From Octadecabacter algicola (lineage in GTDB: Bacteria > Pseudomonadota > Alphaproteobacteria > Rhodobacterales > Rhodobacteraceae): a DNA stretch of 64,000 nucleotides. Every line of letters begins with the position of its first letter. Within the stretch, counting starts at the first letter, position 1. The notes below the pieces were generated by a model. It made no database searches, had not been told where the DNA came from, and saw only the letters and a program-made list of their open reading frames with translations. The position numbers and the translations under genes are program-made. Location of the stretch: assembly GCF_021532625.1 (NCBI RefSeq), contig NZ_JAKGAR010000002.1, positions 496,001 through 560,000 of the forward strand, written 5' to 3'. Below, one piece after another: positions 25,529 to 35,074 of this stretch.

Positions 25529-27178
25529 TTAACCTGCGCTGCGCCCTGCCGCCCGGCCAGAGAAGATGCAGCCGCCCAAGAATGTGCCCTCAAGCGAGTT
25601 GTATCCGTGGTAACCGCCCCCACCAAAACCTGCGGCTTCGCCTGCAGCGTAAAGACCGGCAATCGGTTTGCCTGCCGCGTCGATCATTTGACTGTCTAGG
25701 TTGGTTTGCAAACCGCCCAAGGTCTTGCGCGTGATGAGGTTTAGACGAACAGCGATCAGCGGGCCATTTTCCCCATCAAGGAATTTATGCGGTTTGGCGG
25801 TGCGGATGAGTTTGTCGCCTCGATAATGGCGCGCCGCTTGAATGGCGGTGATCTGTGGGTCCTTGGAAAACGGGTTGTCCACTTGGGCATCGCGGGCTTC
25901 GATCTGGGCACGTAGGTGTGCTTCGTCAATCAGGGCATCCTCGGTCAACCCGTTCATGCCTTTGACGAGATCGGCCAGAGTATCGGCAACGACGAAATCC
26001 GCACCGTGCTCCTTAAAGGCTTCAACCGGAGCAGTGGCAGATTTGCCTGAGAGGATACGTTCTTTAAGAACCTTGGACCATTTGGCCGATGTCAGATCTG
26101 GGTTCTGTTCTGAACCAGACAGCGCGAATTCTTTTTTGATCACCTTTTGGGTCAGGACGAACCAGCTGTAATCATATCCCGTATCTAGGATCGCCTTGAA
26201 GGTGCCATTGGTGTCAAAGCCGGGCATGGCAGGCGGCGCAAACCGGTTGCCGCGTGCATCGAACCACATGGACGACGGCCCGGGTAAAATGCGGATACCA
26301 TGGGCTGGCCAGATCGGATCCCAGTTTTTGACACCTTCGGTATAAAACCAAAGCCTATCGCGGTTGATTACGTGGCCACCTGCGTCCTCCGCAATGCCGA
26401 TCATGCGGCCGTCTACATGCGCTGGCACGCCAGACAGCATGTTTTTAGGGGCGGGGCCAAGGCGCTCGGTTGGCCAGACTTTGCGGATGAGGTCAAAGTT
26501 GCCCCCGATACCACCAGAGGCGACGATCACTGCATCTGCATCGACGCGGAACTCTCCGACAATGTCCCGATTGGTTTGCGCACCTTGCTGTGCGTCGTCG
26601 GGGGCCAATGTGGTGCCAGTGACGCCAACAGCCGCCCCGTTTTGCATTTCCAAACGATCAACTTGATGACGATACAGATAGGTCAGGCGACCTGCTGCGG
26701 CATGTTCATTGCAGCGTCGGATGAAGTGTTCAAGAACACCTGGGCCAGTACCCCAGGTGATGTGGAAACGCGGCACGGAATTGCCATGCCCCATCGCGTC
26801 TGATCCGCCACGTTCGGCCCAACCTACAACTGGAAACCAACGTAGGCCCATCTTGTGCAGCCACGGGCGCATTTCACCAGCGGCAAAGTCCAGATAGGCG
26901 GAGGCCCATTGGCGGGGGTAATCATCCTCGGGTCGGTCAAACTGCGCCGAGCCCATCCAGTCGTTCAACGCCAGATCGTGGCTGTCTTTGATGCCCATTC
27001 GCCGCTGTTCGGGCGTGTCGATCATGAACAACCCGCCAAGGGACCAATGCGCCTGACCGCCTAGGTTTTGGGGGCCTTCTTGGTCCACAATCACGACCTG
27101 TTTGCCGCGATCCCCAAGTTCAGCAGCGGCAGCTAGACCTGATAGGCCCCCACCGACGATTACAACATCTGTTTTCAT
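25529..27178 (-). CDS. KsdD-like FAD-dependent dehydrogenase
   Basis: A 549-residue flavoprotein of the fumarate reductase/ketosteroid dehydrogenase group. The N-terminal GGGLSGLAAA (residues 8-17) binds the FAD ADP part. A GGQAHWSLGGL block follows, and the C-terminal GLYAAGEAAGFGGGGYHGYNSLEGT completes the FAD site in the form seen in this group. It should introduce or reduce a carbon-carbon double bond. It overlaps the upstream BASS transporter gene by 4 bases, giving a transporter/dehydrogenase pair. Substrate unknown. Confidence 0.83.
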   Translation of the reverse strand: MKTDVVIVGGGLSGLAAAAELGDRGKQVVIVDQEGPQNLGGQAHWSLGGLFMIDTPEQRRMGIKDSHDLALNDWMGSAQFDRPEDDYPRQWASAYLDFAAGEMRPWLHKMGLRWFPVVGWAERGGSDAMGHGNSVPRFHITWGTGPGVLEHFIRRCNEHAAAGRLTYLYRHQVDRLEMQNGAAVGVTGTTLAPDDAQQGAQTNRDIVGEFRVDADAVIVASGGIGGNFDLIRKVWPTERLGPAPKNMLSGVPAHVDGRMIGIAEDAGGHVINRDRLWFYTEGVKNWDPIWPAHGIRILPGPSSMWFDARGNRFAPPAMPGFDTNGTFKAILDTGYDYSWFVLTQKVIKKEFALSGSEQNPDLTSAKWSKVLKERILSGKSATAPVEAFKEHGADFVVADTLADLVKGMNGLTEDALIDEAHLRAQIEARDAQVDNPFSKDPQITAIQAARHYRGDKLIRTAKPHKFLDGENGPLIAVRLNLITRKTLGGLQTNLDSQMIDAAGKPIAGLYAAGEAAGFGGGGYHGYNSLEGTFLGGCIFSGRAAGRSAG

Positions 27179-28038
27179 GATTTACGGCTCCGAAGCCAAA
27201 GGACGAATGGAATTGCGGTGACATACATGATGACACCGTAAAGTGCGGACGGCAGCCCTATAGTGGGGATGCCCCCTGATACACCAACGATAAGCGGGGC
27301 GAGGGTGATACCAAGGCTGCCGTTCTGAATGCCGACCTCGATGGATATTGTTTTGCGTTCAGCCCAAGTCAGTCCCAAGGCCCCCGCGATCAACAACCCA
27401 GCAAGCATCGTCACCACGTTCAACGACAACAGTGCTGGCCCCAGCTTAGCTACGTTTTCGGTAAGCAGAGTCCAGTTCGACGCGATGGCGGCAAGGATGA
27501 TCAGGACGAACAGGGCCGAGGCAAGTTTGATCAAAACCGGTTCGATACGATCCGCAAGTGGCGTCGCGAAATGACGCAGCACCATACCCAAAATAACCGG
27601 TAGCATGGTCAGCAAAAACATAGCCAAGGCCAGCGTCGTTACGGAAATATCGGGGGCATCTTCCCCCATGAAATGCACGACCGCCCAACCTATCATTACG
27701 GGTACAGTGAAAATAGACACCAAAGATATCAGGGCTGTCAGTGACACAGACAGGGCAACATCCCCCTTCGCAAGCCGCGTCACGACATTGGACGTCACGC
27801 CGCCCGGACAGAGTGCAATGAGCATCACACCTGTCGCCAGTGCACCGGTCAATCCAAACGTGAGGATAACGAGATAGGCCACAACCGGGAGCAACACGAG
27901 CTGACATAACGCCCCAACGGCAAAGACCCATCCCCGTTCCGCCACGCGACGAAAGTCAGCCATCGTTAGCCCGATACCGAGACTGAACATGATGATCGCC
28001 AGAGAAAGCGGCAAAACAACGTTTACAAGAATATCCAT
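27175..28038 (-). CDS. BASS-family sodium-dependent transporter
   Basis: A 287-residue membrane protein of the bile acid:Na+ symporter (SBF) superfamily with about nine hydrophobic segments. Typical stretches are CPGGVTSNVVTRLAKGDVALS (sodium-site region, near residue 80) and EVGIQNGSLGITLA (near 230). BASS members move organic acids, steroid-like acids and 2-oxo acids. GGGAGGGG precedes the ATG at 28038; the longer frame has no support. The downstream FAD dehydrogenase, overlapping by 4 bases, presumably acts on what it carries. Confidence 0.88.
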   Translation of the reverse strand: MDILVNVVLPLSLAIIMFSLGIGLTMADFRRVAERGWVFAVGALCQLVLLPVVAYLVILTFGLTGALATGVMLIALCPGGVTSNVVTRLAKGDVALSVSLTALISLVSIFTVPVMIGWAVVHFMGEDAPDISVTTLALAMFLLTMLPVILGMVLRHFATPLADRIEPVLIKLASALFVLIILAAIASNWTLLTENVAKLGPALLSLNVVTMLAGLLIAGALGLTWAERKTISIEVGIQNGSLGITLAPLIVGVSGGIPTIGLPSALYGVIMYVTAIPFVLWLRSRKS

Positions 28039-28153
28039 GATCCCCTCCCAAGGCCGTAAGGCTGCAAGGCCACCACAGCGTAGGTGGTAAATCAAGGGAG
28101 AGGGTGGTGTTACGGCACGTTAAGGCCGCCGTAAAAGAAATTTTTGAAGGTTG

Positions 28154-29740
28154 TTAGGTCGCCTTCTTTAATTTCATCCACTGATCGAGGGCATCAATTT
28201 GATCGATGGTCATACGCAGCCCCAGTCGGGTCCGCCGCCATACGACGTCTGCAGCTTGCTGCGCGTATTCGTGATCCATGAGCCATTCGACCTCTTGCGC
28301 GGTCAACGTGGCGCCAAAAGGTTTCCCCAGATCAGCGGCCGAAGTGGCGTTGCCCAACAGGACGCGCGCGTCGGTGCCATAGGCCTTAATCAGCCGCTGC
28401 GCCCAAGCGGCATCCAAGAACGGATATTCCGTTCGAAGAGCCGCAATTAATGTCTCAACACCGTCGACGGGGAAGTCTCCGCCGGGGAGAGCTACGCCAG
28501 CGGTCCATTTTTCAGATGCCTTCGGGAAGTAGGGTTCGAATTTAGACAAGACATTTTCAGCCAGCTTGCGGAACGTTGTGATCTTACCGCCAAAGACGTT
28601 GACCACTGGTGCGCCGCCGTCTGCGTCGTTCAAAGACAAAACGTAGTCACGGGTCGCAGCGGTGGCTGATTTCGCACCATCGTCATAAAGTGGGCGAACA
28701 CCGGAATAACTCCAGACGATGTCATTTCTTGTGATTGGTTTCTCGAAATAATTGGACGCAAAGGCACAAAGGTAATCGGCTTCTGCGTCCGTGCAGTCTG
28801 GTTCATCAAATGCTGAACCGTGTTCCGCGTCGGTGGTGCCGATCAGGGTGAAATCCGTCTCGTAGGGGATTGCAAAGATGATGCGCCCGTCTTCCCCCTG
28901 AAAGAAGTAGGCCTTGTCATGATCAAACAGCCGCTTGGTGACGATATGGCTGCCGCGCACCAATCGCACGCCTTCCGAACTGGTTATGTCCAGCGATTGA
29001 TCAATCACATCACCAACCCACGGTCCGCTAGCATTAACGAGAGCTTTGGCCGTGACTTCGAAAGTGTTGCCCGTTTGGTGATCAAGTAACGATATTTTCC
29101 AGAGACCGTCGACCCGATCCGCGGTGATGACTTCTGTTCGCGTCATGATCTTCGCACCGCGGGCTTCGGCATCGCGCGCATTCAACACGACGAGCCGCGA
29201 GTCTTCTATCCAGCAGTCCGAATACTCGTAAGCCTTTTCGAACTTGTCTTGAAGCGGCAAGCCGGTGGCGTCGCTCCTTAGGTTTATTGAGCTTGTGCCG
29301 GGAAGGATTTGCCGCCCTCCAAGGGTGTCATAAAGGAACAACCCGAACCGAATAAGCCATGCAGGTCGGCGGCCTTTCATCCATGGCATAAAGGCGTTGA
29401 GAAGCTTGGACGTCGGCGTTTCGCCTTCAAAGCGCATGTCTCTATGGACGGGCAACACGAAGCGCATCGGCCAGCTAATATGCGGCATAGCTTTTAATAG
29501 GGTTTCACGTTCTTTTAGCGCCTTGGCAACGAGACCAAATTCAAAGAACTCAAGATAGCGCAAGCCACCATGAAACAGTTTTGTCGATGCAGATGAGGTC
29601 GCGGAAGCGAGGTCATTCATCTCAGCCAAGCCGACAGCCAGGCCCCGTCCGGCCGCGTCTCGTGCGATCCCGCATCCGTTGATGCCACCGCCAATGACAA
29701 AGAGGTCAAATGCGGGGAGGGTGTTGTTGGTGTCAGGCAT
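28154..29740 (-). CDS. glpD: Glycerol-3-phosphate dehydrogenase
   Basis: A 528-residue FAD enzyme of the GlpD/GlpA family that oxidises sn-glycerol-3-phosphate to dihydroxyacetone phosphate at the membrane, passing electrons to quinone. The N-terminal GGGINGCGIARDAAGRG (about residues 16-32) binds FAD. The ASSxSTKLFHGGLRYLE block and ALVNASGPWVGDVI near 235 are family marks. AGGAACG precedes the ATG. It diverges from a GlpR-type regulator across a region with several GlpR half-sites. No glpF, glpK or transporter gene is in this window. Confidence 0.93.
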   Translation of the reverse strand: MPDTNNTLPAFDLFVIGGGINGCGIARDAAGRGLAVGLAEMNDLASATSSASTKLFHGGLRYLEFFEFGLVAKALKERETLLKAMPHISWPMRFVLPVHRDMRFEGETPTSKLLNAFMPWMKGRRPAWLIRFGLFLYDTLGGRQILPGTSSINLRSDATGLPLQDKFEKAYEYSDCWIEDSRLVVLNARDAEARGAKIMTRTEVITADRVDGLWKISLLDHQTGNTFEVTAKALVNASGPWVGDVIDQSLDITSSEGVRLVRGSHIVTKRLFDHDKAYFFQGEDGRIIFAIPYETDFTLIGTTDAEHGSAFDEPDCTDAEADYLCAFASNYFEKPITRNDIVWSYSGVRPLYDDGAKSATAATRDYVLSLNDADGGAPVVNVFGGKITTFRKLAENVLSKFEPYFPKASEKWTAGVALPGGDFPVDGVETLIAALRTEYPFLDAAWAQRLIKAYGTDARVLLGNATSAADLGKPFGATLTAQEVEWLMDHEYAQQAADVVWRRTRLGLRMTIDQIDALDQWMKLKKAT

Positions 29741-29772
29741 AGCACGTTCCTAGAGCTTGAGTCGCGGGAAAG

Positions 29773-29901
29773 GAACATTTCCGCGCCAAACGGTCAAGAA
29801 AATGCTTGCGAATTTGTTCGTTTAGGCTTTGATAGCTGTCAATTCAGGTTAATCGCGGTGAAAGCGAACGTTTTTATTGCTCTTGGGTGCAAAAACGAAC
29901 A
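29773..29901. promoter_or_regulatory. Cluster of GlpR-type half-sites between glpD and glpR
   Basis: The divergent region carries GAACAT (29773-29778), TGTTCG (29815-29820), CGAACG (29865-29870) and CGAACA (29896-29901). TGTTCG/CGAACA are the half-sites of the E. coli GlpR operator, and DeoR-family GlpR homologues often keep this core. Their placement around both starts suggests control of glpD and autoregulation. The half-sites are scattered rather than set as tight 20-base palindromes, so exact occupancy is uncertain. Confidence 0.6.
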
Positions 29902-29927
29902 TTAGAATCTCTAGTTTTGGATCACCA

Positions 29928-30689
29928 ATGTCCCAGTCTTTCCGCCAGCAAGAAATTCAAGAGATCGCCAGACGAGACGGAAAGGTGATCGTCGAAGACC
30001 TTGCAGCGCATTTTGGGGTGACGGTGCAGACTATCCGTCGAGATTTGACAGATATGGCCGATGAAGGAACATTGGATCGTGTCCACGGCGGGGCTTTGTA
30101 CCCATCAGGTGTTTCCAACATCGAATATGAGGAACGCCGCGATCTGAACCAAGACGCAAAGTCTAGAATGGCGCGGGCCTGTGCGCGGGCAATACCGGAT
30201 GGTGTTTCGGTGTTCATCAACATTGGCACCAGCACTGAAGCGGTCGCAAACGAACTCTTGTCACACAGCAATCTTCTGGTGGTGACGAACAATCTGAATG
30301 TGGCGAATAGGCTGACGAAAAACCCCGATAGCGAAGTCGTCGTCACGGGGGGATCGCTGCGGCGAACCGATGGCGGATTGGTCGGGGCGTTGGCAACGCG
30401 AACGATTGAGCAATTCAAATTTGATTATGCGGTGATCGGGTGCTCAGCCGTGGATGAGGATGGCGATCTATTAGATTTTGACATGCAAGAAGTCACCGTC
30501 AGCCAAACCATCATTAGACATGCACGCAAGGTGCTGCTCGTTGCAGATCACAGTAAAATCCTGCGCAGCGCACCAGCACGTATCGGATCAATGCGCGAAA
30601 TTGATGCCTGTTATACAGACCGCCCGCTGCCCGGAGTGCTGAAACGCAAATGCGATGAATGGGGTACGCAGGTCGTCGTTGCAGGCTAG
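29928..30689 (+). CDS. glpR: DeoR-family regulator, GlpR-like
   Basis: A 253-residue DeoR regulator. The N-terminal helix-turn-helix is DLAAHFGVTVQTIRRDLTDM (about residues 22-41), and the C-terminal sugar-phosphate sensor has the ISOCOT-type stretch VFINIGTSTEA (about 94). Divergent orientation to glpD and GlpR-type half-sites between them support glycerol-3-phosphate as the inducer. Start placed at 29928 (MSQSFRQQEI), where the family N-terminus begins; the ribosome-binding site is weak, and an in-frame start at 29877 would cover a candidate half-site. Confidence 0.87.
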   Translation: MSQSFRQQEIQEIARRDGKVIVEDLAAHFGVTVQTIRRDLTDMADEGTLDRVHGGALYPSGVSNIEYEERRDLNQDAKSRMARACARAIPDGVSVFINIGTSTEAVANELLSHSNLLVVTNNLNVANRLTKNPDSEVVVTGGSLRRTDGGLVGALATRTIEQFKFDYAVIGCSAVDEDGDLLDFDMQEVTVSQTIIRHARKVLLVADHSKILRSAPARIGSMREIDACYTDRPLPGVLKRKCDEWGTQVVVAG

Positions 30690-30701
30690 AGCCCCGTAGC
30701 G

Positions 30702-31706
30702 TTAAGTCGATTGGGTAAAGCTAAACTGTGACACTTGCCGGTAGACTTCGTTTGGATGCAGTTCTGCAGGCGGAAATGACGGGTTGTGCGGCGCATCGGG
30801 CCATAACTGCGGCTCAATCGCTAAGCCTGAACGCGGGCCGTAGGTTGTCCCAATTAAGCCAGCTGCATTGGCGCCGCCAATGCCTTGCCCATCATAGATC
30901 TGGATTCCGGGCTCGGTTGTCGCCACCTGCATTGTAACCCGTCCGTCTGCCCCTGTCAGCTCGGCTGCTGGTTGGAGGTCACGCCTTTGGCTCGATAAGC
31001 AAAAATTGTGGTCTAACCTATTCGAGGCTTCAAGCGGCCTGTATGCCCTGAAGTCAAAGCGTGTGTCGGTGACGTCCGCGATGTCTCCCGTGGGAATACC
31101 ATCTCGTTCAATGGGTAAATATTTGTCCGCAAAAACGCGGAGCCGATGGTCGTCGATGGTTCTGCTGCCATCCAGATTGAAGTAACTGTGATGAGCAAAG
31201 CTGCACAGGGTCGTTGCGGTTGTGGTCGCTGTGATTTCGATCTCAAGGGTTTGGGCGGTTAGAATTCGGTAGGTCGCTTGCACGTCCATCGTTCCCGGAA
31301 AACCCATGTGGCCATCTGCAAGGCGGGTCTTAAATTGCACATGGGTCAACGAGTGTTCCGCGACTTCCCAATTCAGGGTTGCCGTTCCATCATGGCCACC
31401 GTGAATGTGATGGCCCTCGGCAGTATTGCGGTCCATTTGGTGAGGCCGACCTGCGATATTGGCCACGCCGCCCTTTAGACGATTGGCAAACCGGCCAACT
31501 GTTGCGCCAAAGTTATTCGGGTTTTTCAGGTAAGGTTGCAGGATTGGGTACCCAAGCACCAACGGCCTGTTGTGCCCGGCAAGCCGCAAATCTTGCAACG
31601 TTGCACCTTGTGATATCAGACAGGCGCGAAGCCCGTCGCGTTCGATCGTGATACGGTTCACATCCGACCCGTCGGCCGCGAGGCCAAAGACCTCAACGTT
31701 GGTCAT
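30702..31706 (-). CDS. galM: Aldose 1-epimerase (mutarotase)
   Basis: A 334-residue GalM-family enzyme that interconverts the anomers of galactose or glucose. Motifs are NRLKGG near residue 80, the HHIHGG stretch near 100, the catalytic His in FAHHSYFNLDG (about 170) and the Glu in LAIEPQLWPD (about 300). It is the last gene of the galactoside operon, overlapping the GH42 stop by 4 bases. It would supply the anomer used by galactose dehydrogenase after galactoside cleavage. It converges on glpR with 12 bases between the stops and no clear terminator. Confidence 0.92.
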   Translation of the reverse strand: MTNVEVFGLAADGSDVNRITIERDGLRACLISQGATLQDLRLAGHNRPLVLGYPILQPYLKNPNNFGATVGRFANRLKGGVANIAGRPHQMDRNTAEGHHIHGGHDGTATLNWEVAEHSLTHVQFKTRLADGHMGFPGTMDVQATYRILTAQTLEIEITATTTATTLCSFAHHSYFNLDGSRTIDDHRLRVFADKYLPIERDGIPTGDIADVTDTRFDFRAYRPLEASNRLDHNFCLSSQRRDLQPAAELTGADGRVTMQVATTEPGIQIYDGQGIGGANAAGLIGTTYGPRSGLAIEPQLWPDAPHNPSFPPAELHPNEVYRQVSQFSFTQST

Positions 31707-33619
31707 AGTTGTTTCGGTGCGGACTGTCGCACAACCCCTGCGGCTTCAATGGACATACCGTCAATTGTGACGGGGTTAGCGTTGTAATTGAACCAGAACC
31801 GTTCAGCGCCGCAATCACGGATCCGCACGCCGTCAGGCAGGGTAACTGTTGTAACGCCAGCGGCTGCGCAAGCATTGCCAATCACCCGCTGAAGGCCAGC
31901 GAGGTCCAACCACGCACCGAGGTACGTCACGGTACCGCTGGACATTGCAACTGCCGCGCCGTTTTCAGTGGTTTCGACGATGCTTGCGGTTCCTTCCAAG
32001 GCTTCCATGTACTGGTGAACCATTCCGCCGCCTTTCAACGGGATTGGCAGGTCGGGGCGCAGGCTTTCGACGTAGGAGACGGTGACGTCCAAATCAGGAA
32101 TAGCGGGCGGCAGGGGGATTGGAATTGCCATGTTGGCATCGCGCGCACCACTGCGCGGCCCTATCAGGACTTGTGCGCTTGATGCCGTTAGGGCCGCTTT
32201 CACGTCTTCGCTCATGTGCATCAAGCCTGGCGCGATAACTACCTTATACCCTTCAAAGTCAGAGCTATCGGCGCGTTGGATATCCACCGATAGGCCAAGG
32301 CTGCGTAGGGCGCGGTAGGTGTCAAAAACCAGCCCGAAATAGCTGAGCCCCTCACCGTGGGGTTGGGTTGCCCAAGCGAAATCGGCGTCATAGTCAAAGA
32401 TCAGCGCTACTTGGGCTTGGGCTTGGACTACGTCAGGCGCGTCTTTCAACTCGGCGGCGACCTGCATAGCCTCGCCCATTGCTGGTGCATCCGCACTATC
32501 AGGGCGCAACATCCCCGCATGCATCTGTTCCTGTGCAAAGGGGGCCTGACGCCAGCGGAAATAGCAGACCGCTTCGGCACCGTGAGCAAAGGCCTCCCAT
32601 GACCACAGGCGGACCATGCCTGGCAGCGGGGCTGGGTTGTAAGGCGCCCAGTTTACGGGGCCGGGTTGCTGTTCCATGACCCACCAACGCCCCTTACCAA
32701 CAGCGCGGTATAGGTCGTGGTGCAACGCTTGAAAGTCTGGGTCGCCTTGGCGGGCGAAAGTCCGTTGACGTTCCGCATCCGCGCCGACGCGGTCTTCCAG
32801 AAATCCCAAAGGATAGCTGTCCCATGTCGCGATCTCGAGGTCGTCCCCGACTTTGAAATGGTCGAAATCTGTGATCCGGCCCATGTAGTTATGTGAAATT
32901 GGAGCGCCAGAATGAGCGTGAATGATATCGGTTTGTATCCGATTGAACGCCACAACTTGATCGGAGCTAAACCGCCGGAAAGCCAGCGTATGGGACGGGT
33001 TGGGTTCAGTGACGGTAAGGTTGGGCAGATCGATTTGGTCAAACCTGTCGTAGTCCATCGACCAGAACACATTGCCCCAAGCCGAATTAAGCGCAGCGAT
33101 GTCGCCGTCGAACTGCATCTGAAGCCATCCTTGAAACGCAACACGGGCGGCATCGCTGTATGAAATGGTGGTGTCGTGGCAACCGTATTCGTTGTCCGTC
33201 TGCCATGCTGCGACATGTGGGTTCTTACCGTATCGTTCTGCCAGTTTTGACACGATTGATGCGCAGTCTTTCTTGTAACCTTCGTGGCTGAAACAGTAGT
33301 GGCGGCGCGATCCGAATTTGCGAGGGCGTCCGTCAACATCAACGGCAATCATGTCAGGGTGACGGTCGATCATCCAACGCGGCGGGGTAGCTGTTGGTGT
33401 GCCAAGTACAACCTTCAGGCCAACGGCACCAAGAACCTCAATCGCGTCATCGAGCCAGTTGAAATCATACTGGCCCGCGACAGGTTCGAGCCGTGACCAC
33501 GCAAATTCGCCGATACGAACCCACTTGAGGCCGGCCTCGACCATGCGCCGTGCGTCGTCTTCCCAGATGTCGCGGGACCAATGTTCTGGGTAATAGCAAG
33601 TGCCTAGAGTTCGTTTCAT
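31703..33619 (-). CDS. Beta-galactosidase, GH42 family
   Basis: A 638-residue GH42 enzyme. The N-terminus [14 protein letters not shown] is typical of the family; the acid/base Glu lies in WQTDNEYGCH and the nucleophile Glu in WVMEQQPGPVNW; the C-terminal domains follow the usual trimer-forming plan. No signal peptide, so it acts in the cytoplasm on imported beta-galactosides. The start at 33619 overlaps the lactonase stop by 4 bases; the longer frame lies inside that gene. Part of the long galactoside operon. Confidence 0.92.
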   Translation of the reverse strand: MKRTLGTCYYPEHWSRDIWEDDARRMVEAGLKWVRIGEFAWSRLEPVAGQYDFNWLDDAIEVLGAVGLKVVLGTPTATPPRWMIDRHPDMIAVDVDGRPRKFGSRRHYCFSHEGYKKDCASIVSKLAERYGKNPHVAAWQTDNEYGCHDTTISYSDAARVAFQGWLQMQFDGDIAALNSAWGNVFWSMDYDRFDQIDLPNLTVTEPNPSHTLAFRRFSSDQVVAFNRIQTDIIHAHSGAPISHNYMGRITDFDHFKVGDDLEIATWDSYPLGFLEDRVGADAERQRTFARQGDPDFQALHHDLYRAVGKGRWWVMEQQPGPVNWAPYNPAPLPGMVRLWSWEAFAHGAEAVCYFRWRQAPFAQEQMHAGMLRPDSADAPAMGEAMQVAAELKDAPDVVQAQAQVALIFDYDADFAWATQPHGEGLSYFGLVFDTYRALRSLGLSVDIQRADSSDFEGYKVVIAPGLMHMSEDVKAALTASSAQVLIGPRSGARDANMAIPIPLPPAIPDLDVTVSYVESLRPDLPIPLKGGGMVHQYMEALEGTASIVETTENGAAVAMSSGTVTYLGAWLDLAGLQRVIGNACAAAGVTTVTLPDGVRIRDCGAERFWFNYNANPVTIDGMSIEAAGVVRQSAPKQL

Positions 33620-34467
33620 GTCAGTATCACGCGATGTTCTGGCTGACCTTTCTGGTCGAGCTTTGTGAAAAAGGTTTGGCCCTGAGTATCGGAAGGGGCG
33701 TGCATGCCCTCGGCCGCAGTCGTGGCAAAGAGCGTCGTACAATCTGTTCCGCCGAATGCAGGGCATGAGACTTGCTCTGCAGGCATGTCGACATGCATCA
33801 ATTCTCGCCCCCGCGTGTCATAACATGTGATGCGGGATGCGCCCCATTGAGCGTTCCACAAGTTGCCATCGGCATCAACGACGGCCCCGTCCGGATTGCG
33901 GCCTTGGGTTACCAAGTCGACATGCAGGGACGGTTTTCCGTTGGGCCAACCATCAGTCCCAAGCGGTTGGCGCATGATTTGGCGGGTGGGGGTGTCAGCA
34001 AAATATGCAAATTCACGATCTGGCGAAAAGCAGATCGCATTCGGGATCGTTAGACCATCAAACAACGTGCGAAGTTCGCCATTGTACCAACGATAGATTG
34101 CGCCAGCCTTGGGTTGGGCTTGCTTGCCCATCGTTCCGATCCAAAACCCGCCCCACGGGTCAGCGCGGCCATCGTTTGAACGTGTCAGCGGGTTTTCGGG
34201 TTCTAGCGGGCAGCGTGGCTTGGACGTGCCGGTTTCAACGTTGAATTCAAAAAGCTCGACTTCGCTGGCGATCAGAAGGGTATCGTGGTCAATCCAGCCG
34301 GCAGCGGACACATGGCGGTCAAATTGCCAAACCATCTCACGGTCATCGACCCGGCTCAGAAGCCGCTTATTGTTGATATCAAACCAAAACAGCTGGCTGC
34401 GTTCTGGGTGCCAAAGTGGCCCTTCACCCAGCGAACAGGTGCGTGGATCATAGACCGTTGCGGTCAT
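33616..34467 (-). CDS. SMP-30/gluconolactonase family lactonase (galactonolactonase)
   Basis: A 283-residue six-bladed beta-propeller lactonase. Metal ligands are seen as E in [10 protein letters not shown] (about residue 15), N/D in [14 protein letters not shown] (about 97-101), N in [10 protein letters not shown], and D in [14 protein letters not shown] (about 195). It should hydrolyse the galactonolactone made by galactose dehydrogenase to galactonate. ATGA overlaps with both dgoA (upstream) and the GH42 gene (downstream). An L-arabinonolactonase activity cannot be ruled out, but the neighbours point to galactose. Confidence 0.87.
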   Translation of the reverse strand: MTATVYDPRTCSLGEGPLWHPERSQLFWFDINNKRLLSRVDDREMVWQFDRHVSAAGWIDHDTLLIASEVELFEFNVETGTSKPRCPLEPENPLTRSNDGRADPWGGFWIGTMGKQAQPKAGAIYRWYNGELRTLFDGLTIPNAICFSPDREFAYFADTPTRQIMRQPLGTDGWPNGKPSLHVDLVTQGRNPDGAVVDADGNLWNAQWGASRITCYDTRGRELMHVDMPAEQVSCPAFGGTDCTTLFATTAAEGMHAPSDTQGQTFFTKLDQKGQPEHRVILT

Positions 34468-35072
34468 GCGCCAAAAACTTCGTCATAGGTCTTAACCATG
34501 TGCATAGCGCGCTCGCGAACCTCGGCAGCCGTAAAGCCCGGCTTGTAAAGCGCGCTGCCAATACCAAACCCATCGGCGCCTGCCGCTTTCCAATCAGCGA
34601 AGTTTTCAGGCCCTGCGCCGCCAACGGCAAGAACTTCGGTGCCCGTTGGCAACACTGCGCGGATCGCTTTGACACCATCAGGTCCGATCAAGGTCCCGGG
34701 AAAGAACTTCAATCCATCAGCGCCATGACGCAAAGCGGTAAAACATTCGGTCGGTGTCAAAACCCCTGGAAACGACAACATGCTGGCGGCTTTGGTTGCC
34801 TCGATCACCTGAGGATTACAATCGGGCGAAACCACGAGTTCACCGCCTGAGTTTTTCAATCGGGTGACGTCATCCGTTGTCAGCACAGTGCCAGCCCCGA
34901 TCAGCGCATCATCGCCGTAAGCGCGAGCCATTTGCTCAATGCTGTTGAACGGGTCGGGAGAATTGAGCGGCACTTCGATCTTGGTGATGCCGCAGTCGAT
35001 AAGAGTTTCAGCGATTTCCAAAGCTTCGTTTGGTTTGATTCCGCGTAGGATCGCGACGATGTTGCGGGTCAT
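34464..35072 (-). CDS. dgoA: 2-Dehydro-3-deoxy-6-phosphogalactonate aldolase
   Basis: A 202-residue class I aldolase of the KDPG/KDPGal family. The Schiff-base lysine is K122 in [10 protein letters not shown], with the catalytic E33 in KIEVPLNSP. It cleaves KDPGal to pyruvate and glyceraldehyde 3-phosphate, the last step of the De Ley-Doudoroff pathway. The [10 protein letters not shown] form and the adjacent dgoK favour galactonate over gluconate. It lies 2 bases after the dgoK stop. Confidence 0.92.
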   Translation of the reverse strand: MTRNIVAILRGIKPNEALEIAETLIDCGITKIEVPLNSPDPFNSIEQMARAYGDDALIGAGTVLTTDDVTRLKNSGGELVVSPDCNPQVIEATKAASMLSFPGVLTPTECFTALRHGADGLKFFPGTLIGPDGVKAIRAVLPTGTEVLAVGGAGPENFADWKAAGADGFGIGSALYKPGFTAAEVRERAMHMVKTYDEVFGA

Positions 35073-35074
35073 GT

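Noticed and set aside
26221-26260. AACCGGTT near 26240, resembling the inositol operator core
   Set aside because: It lies inside the flavoprotein coding sequence and lacks the flanking TTGC/GCAA arms.
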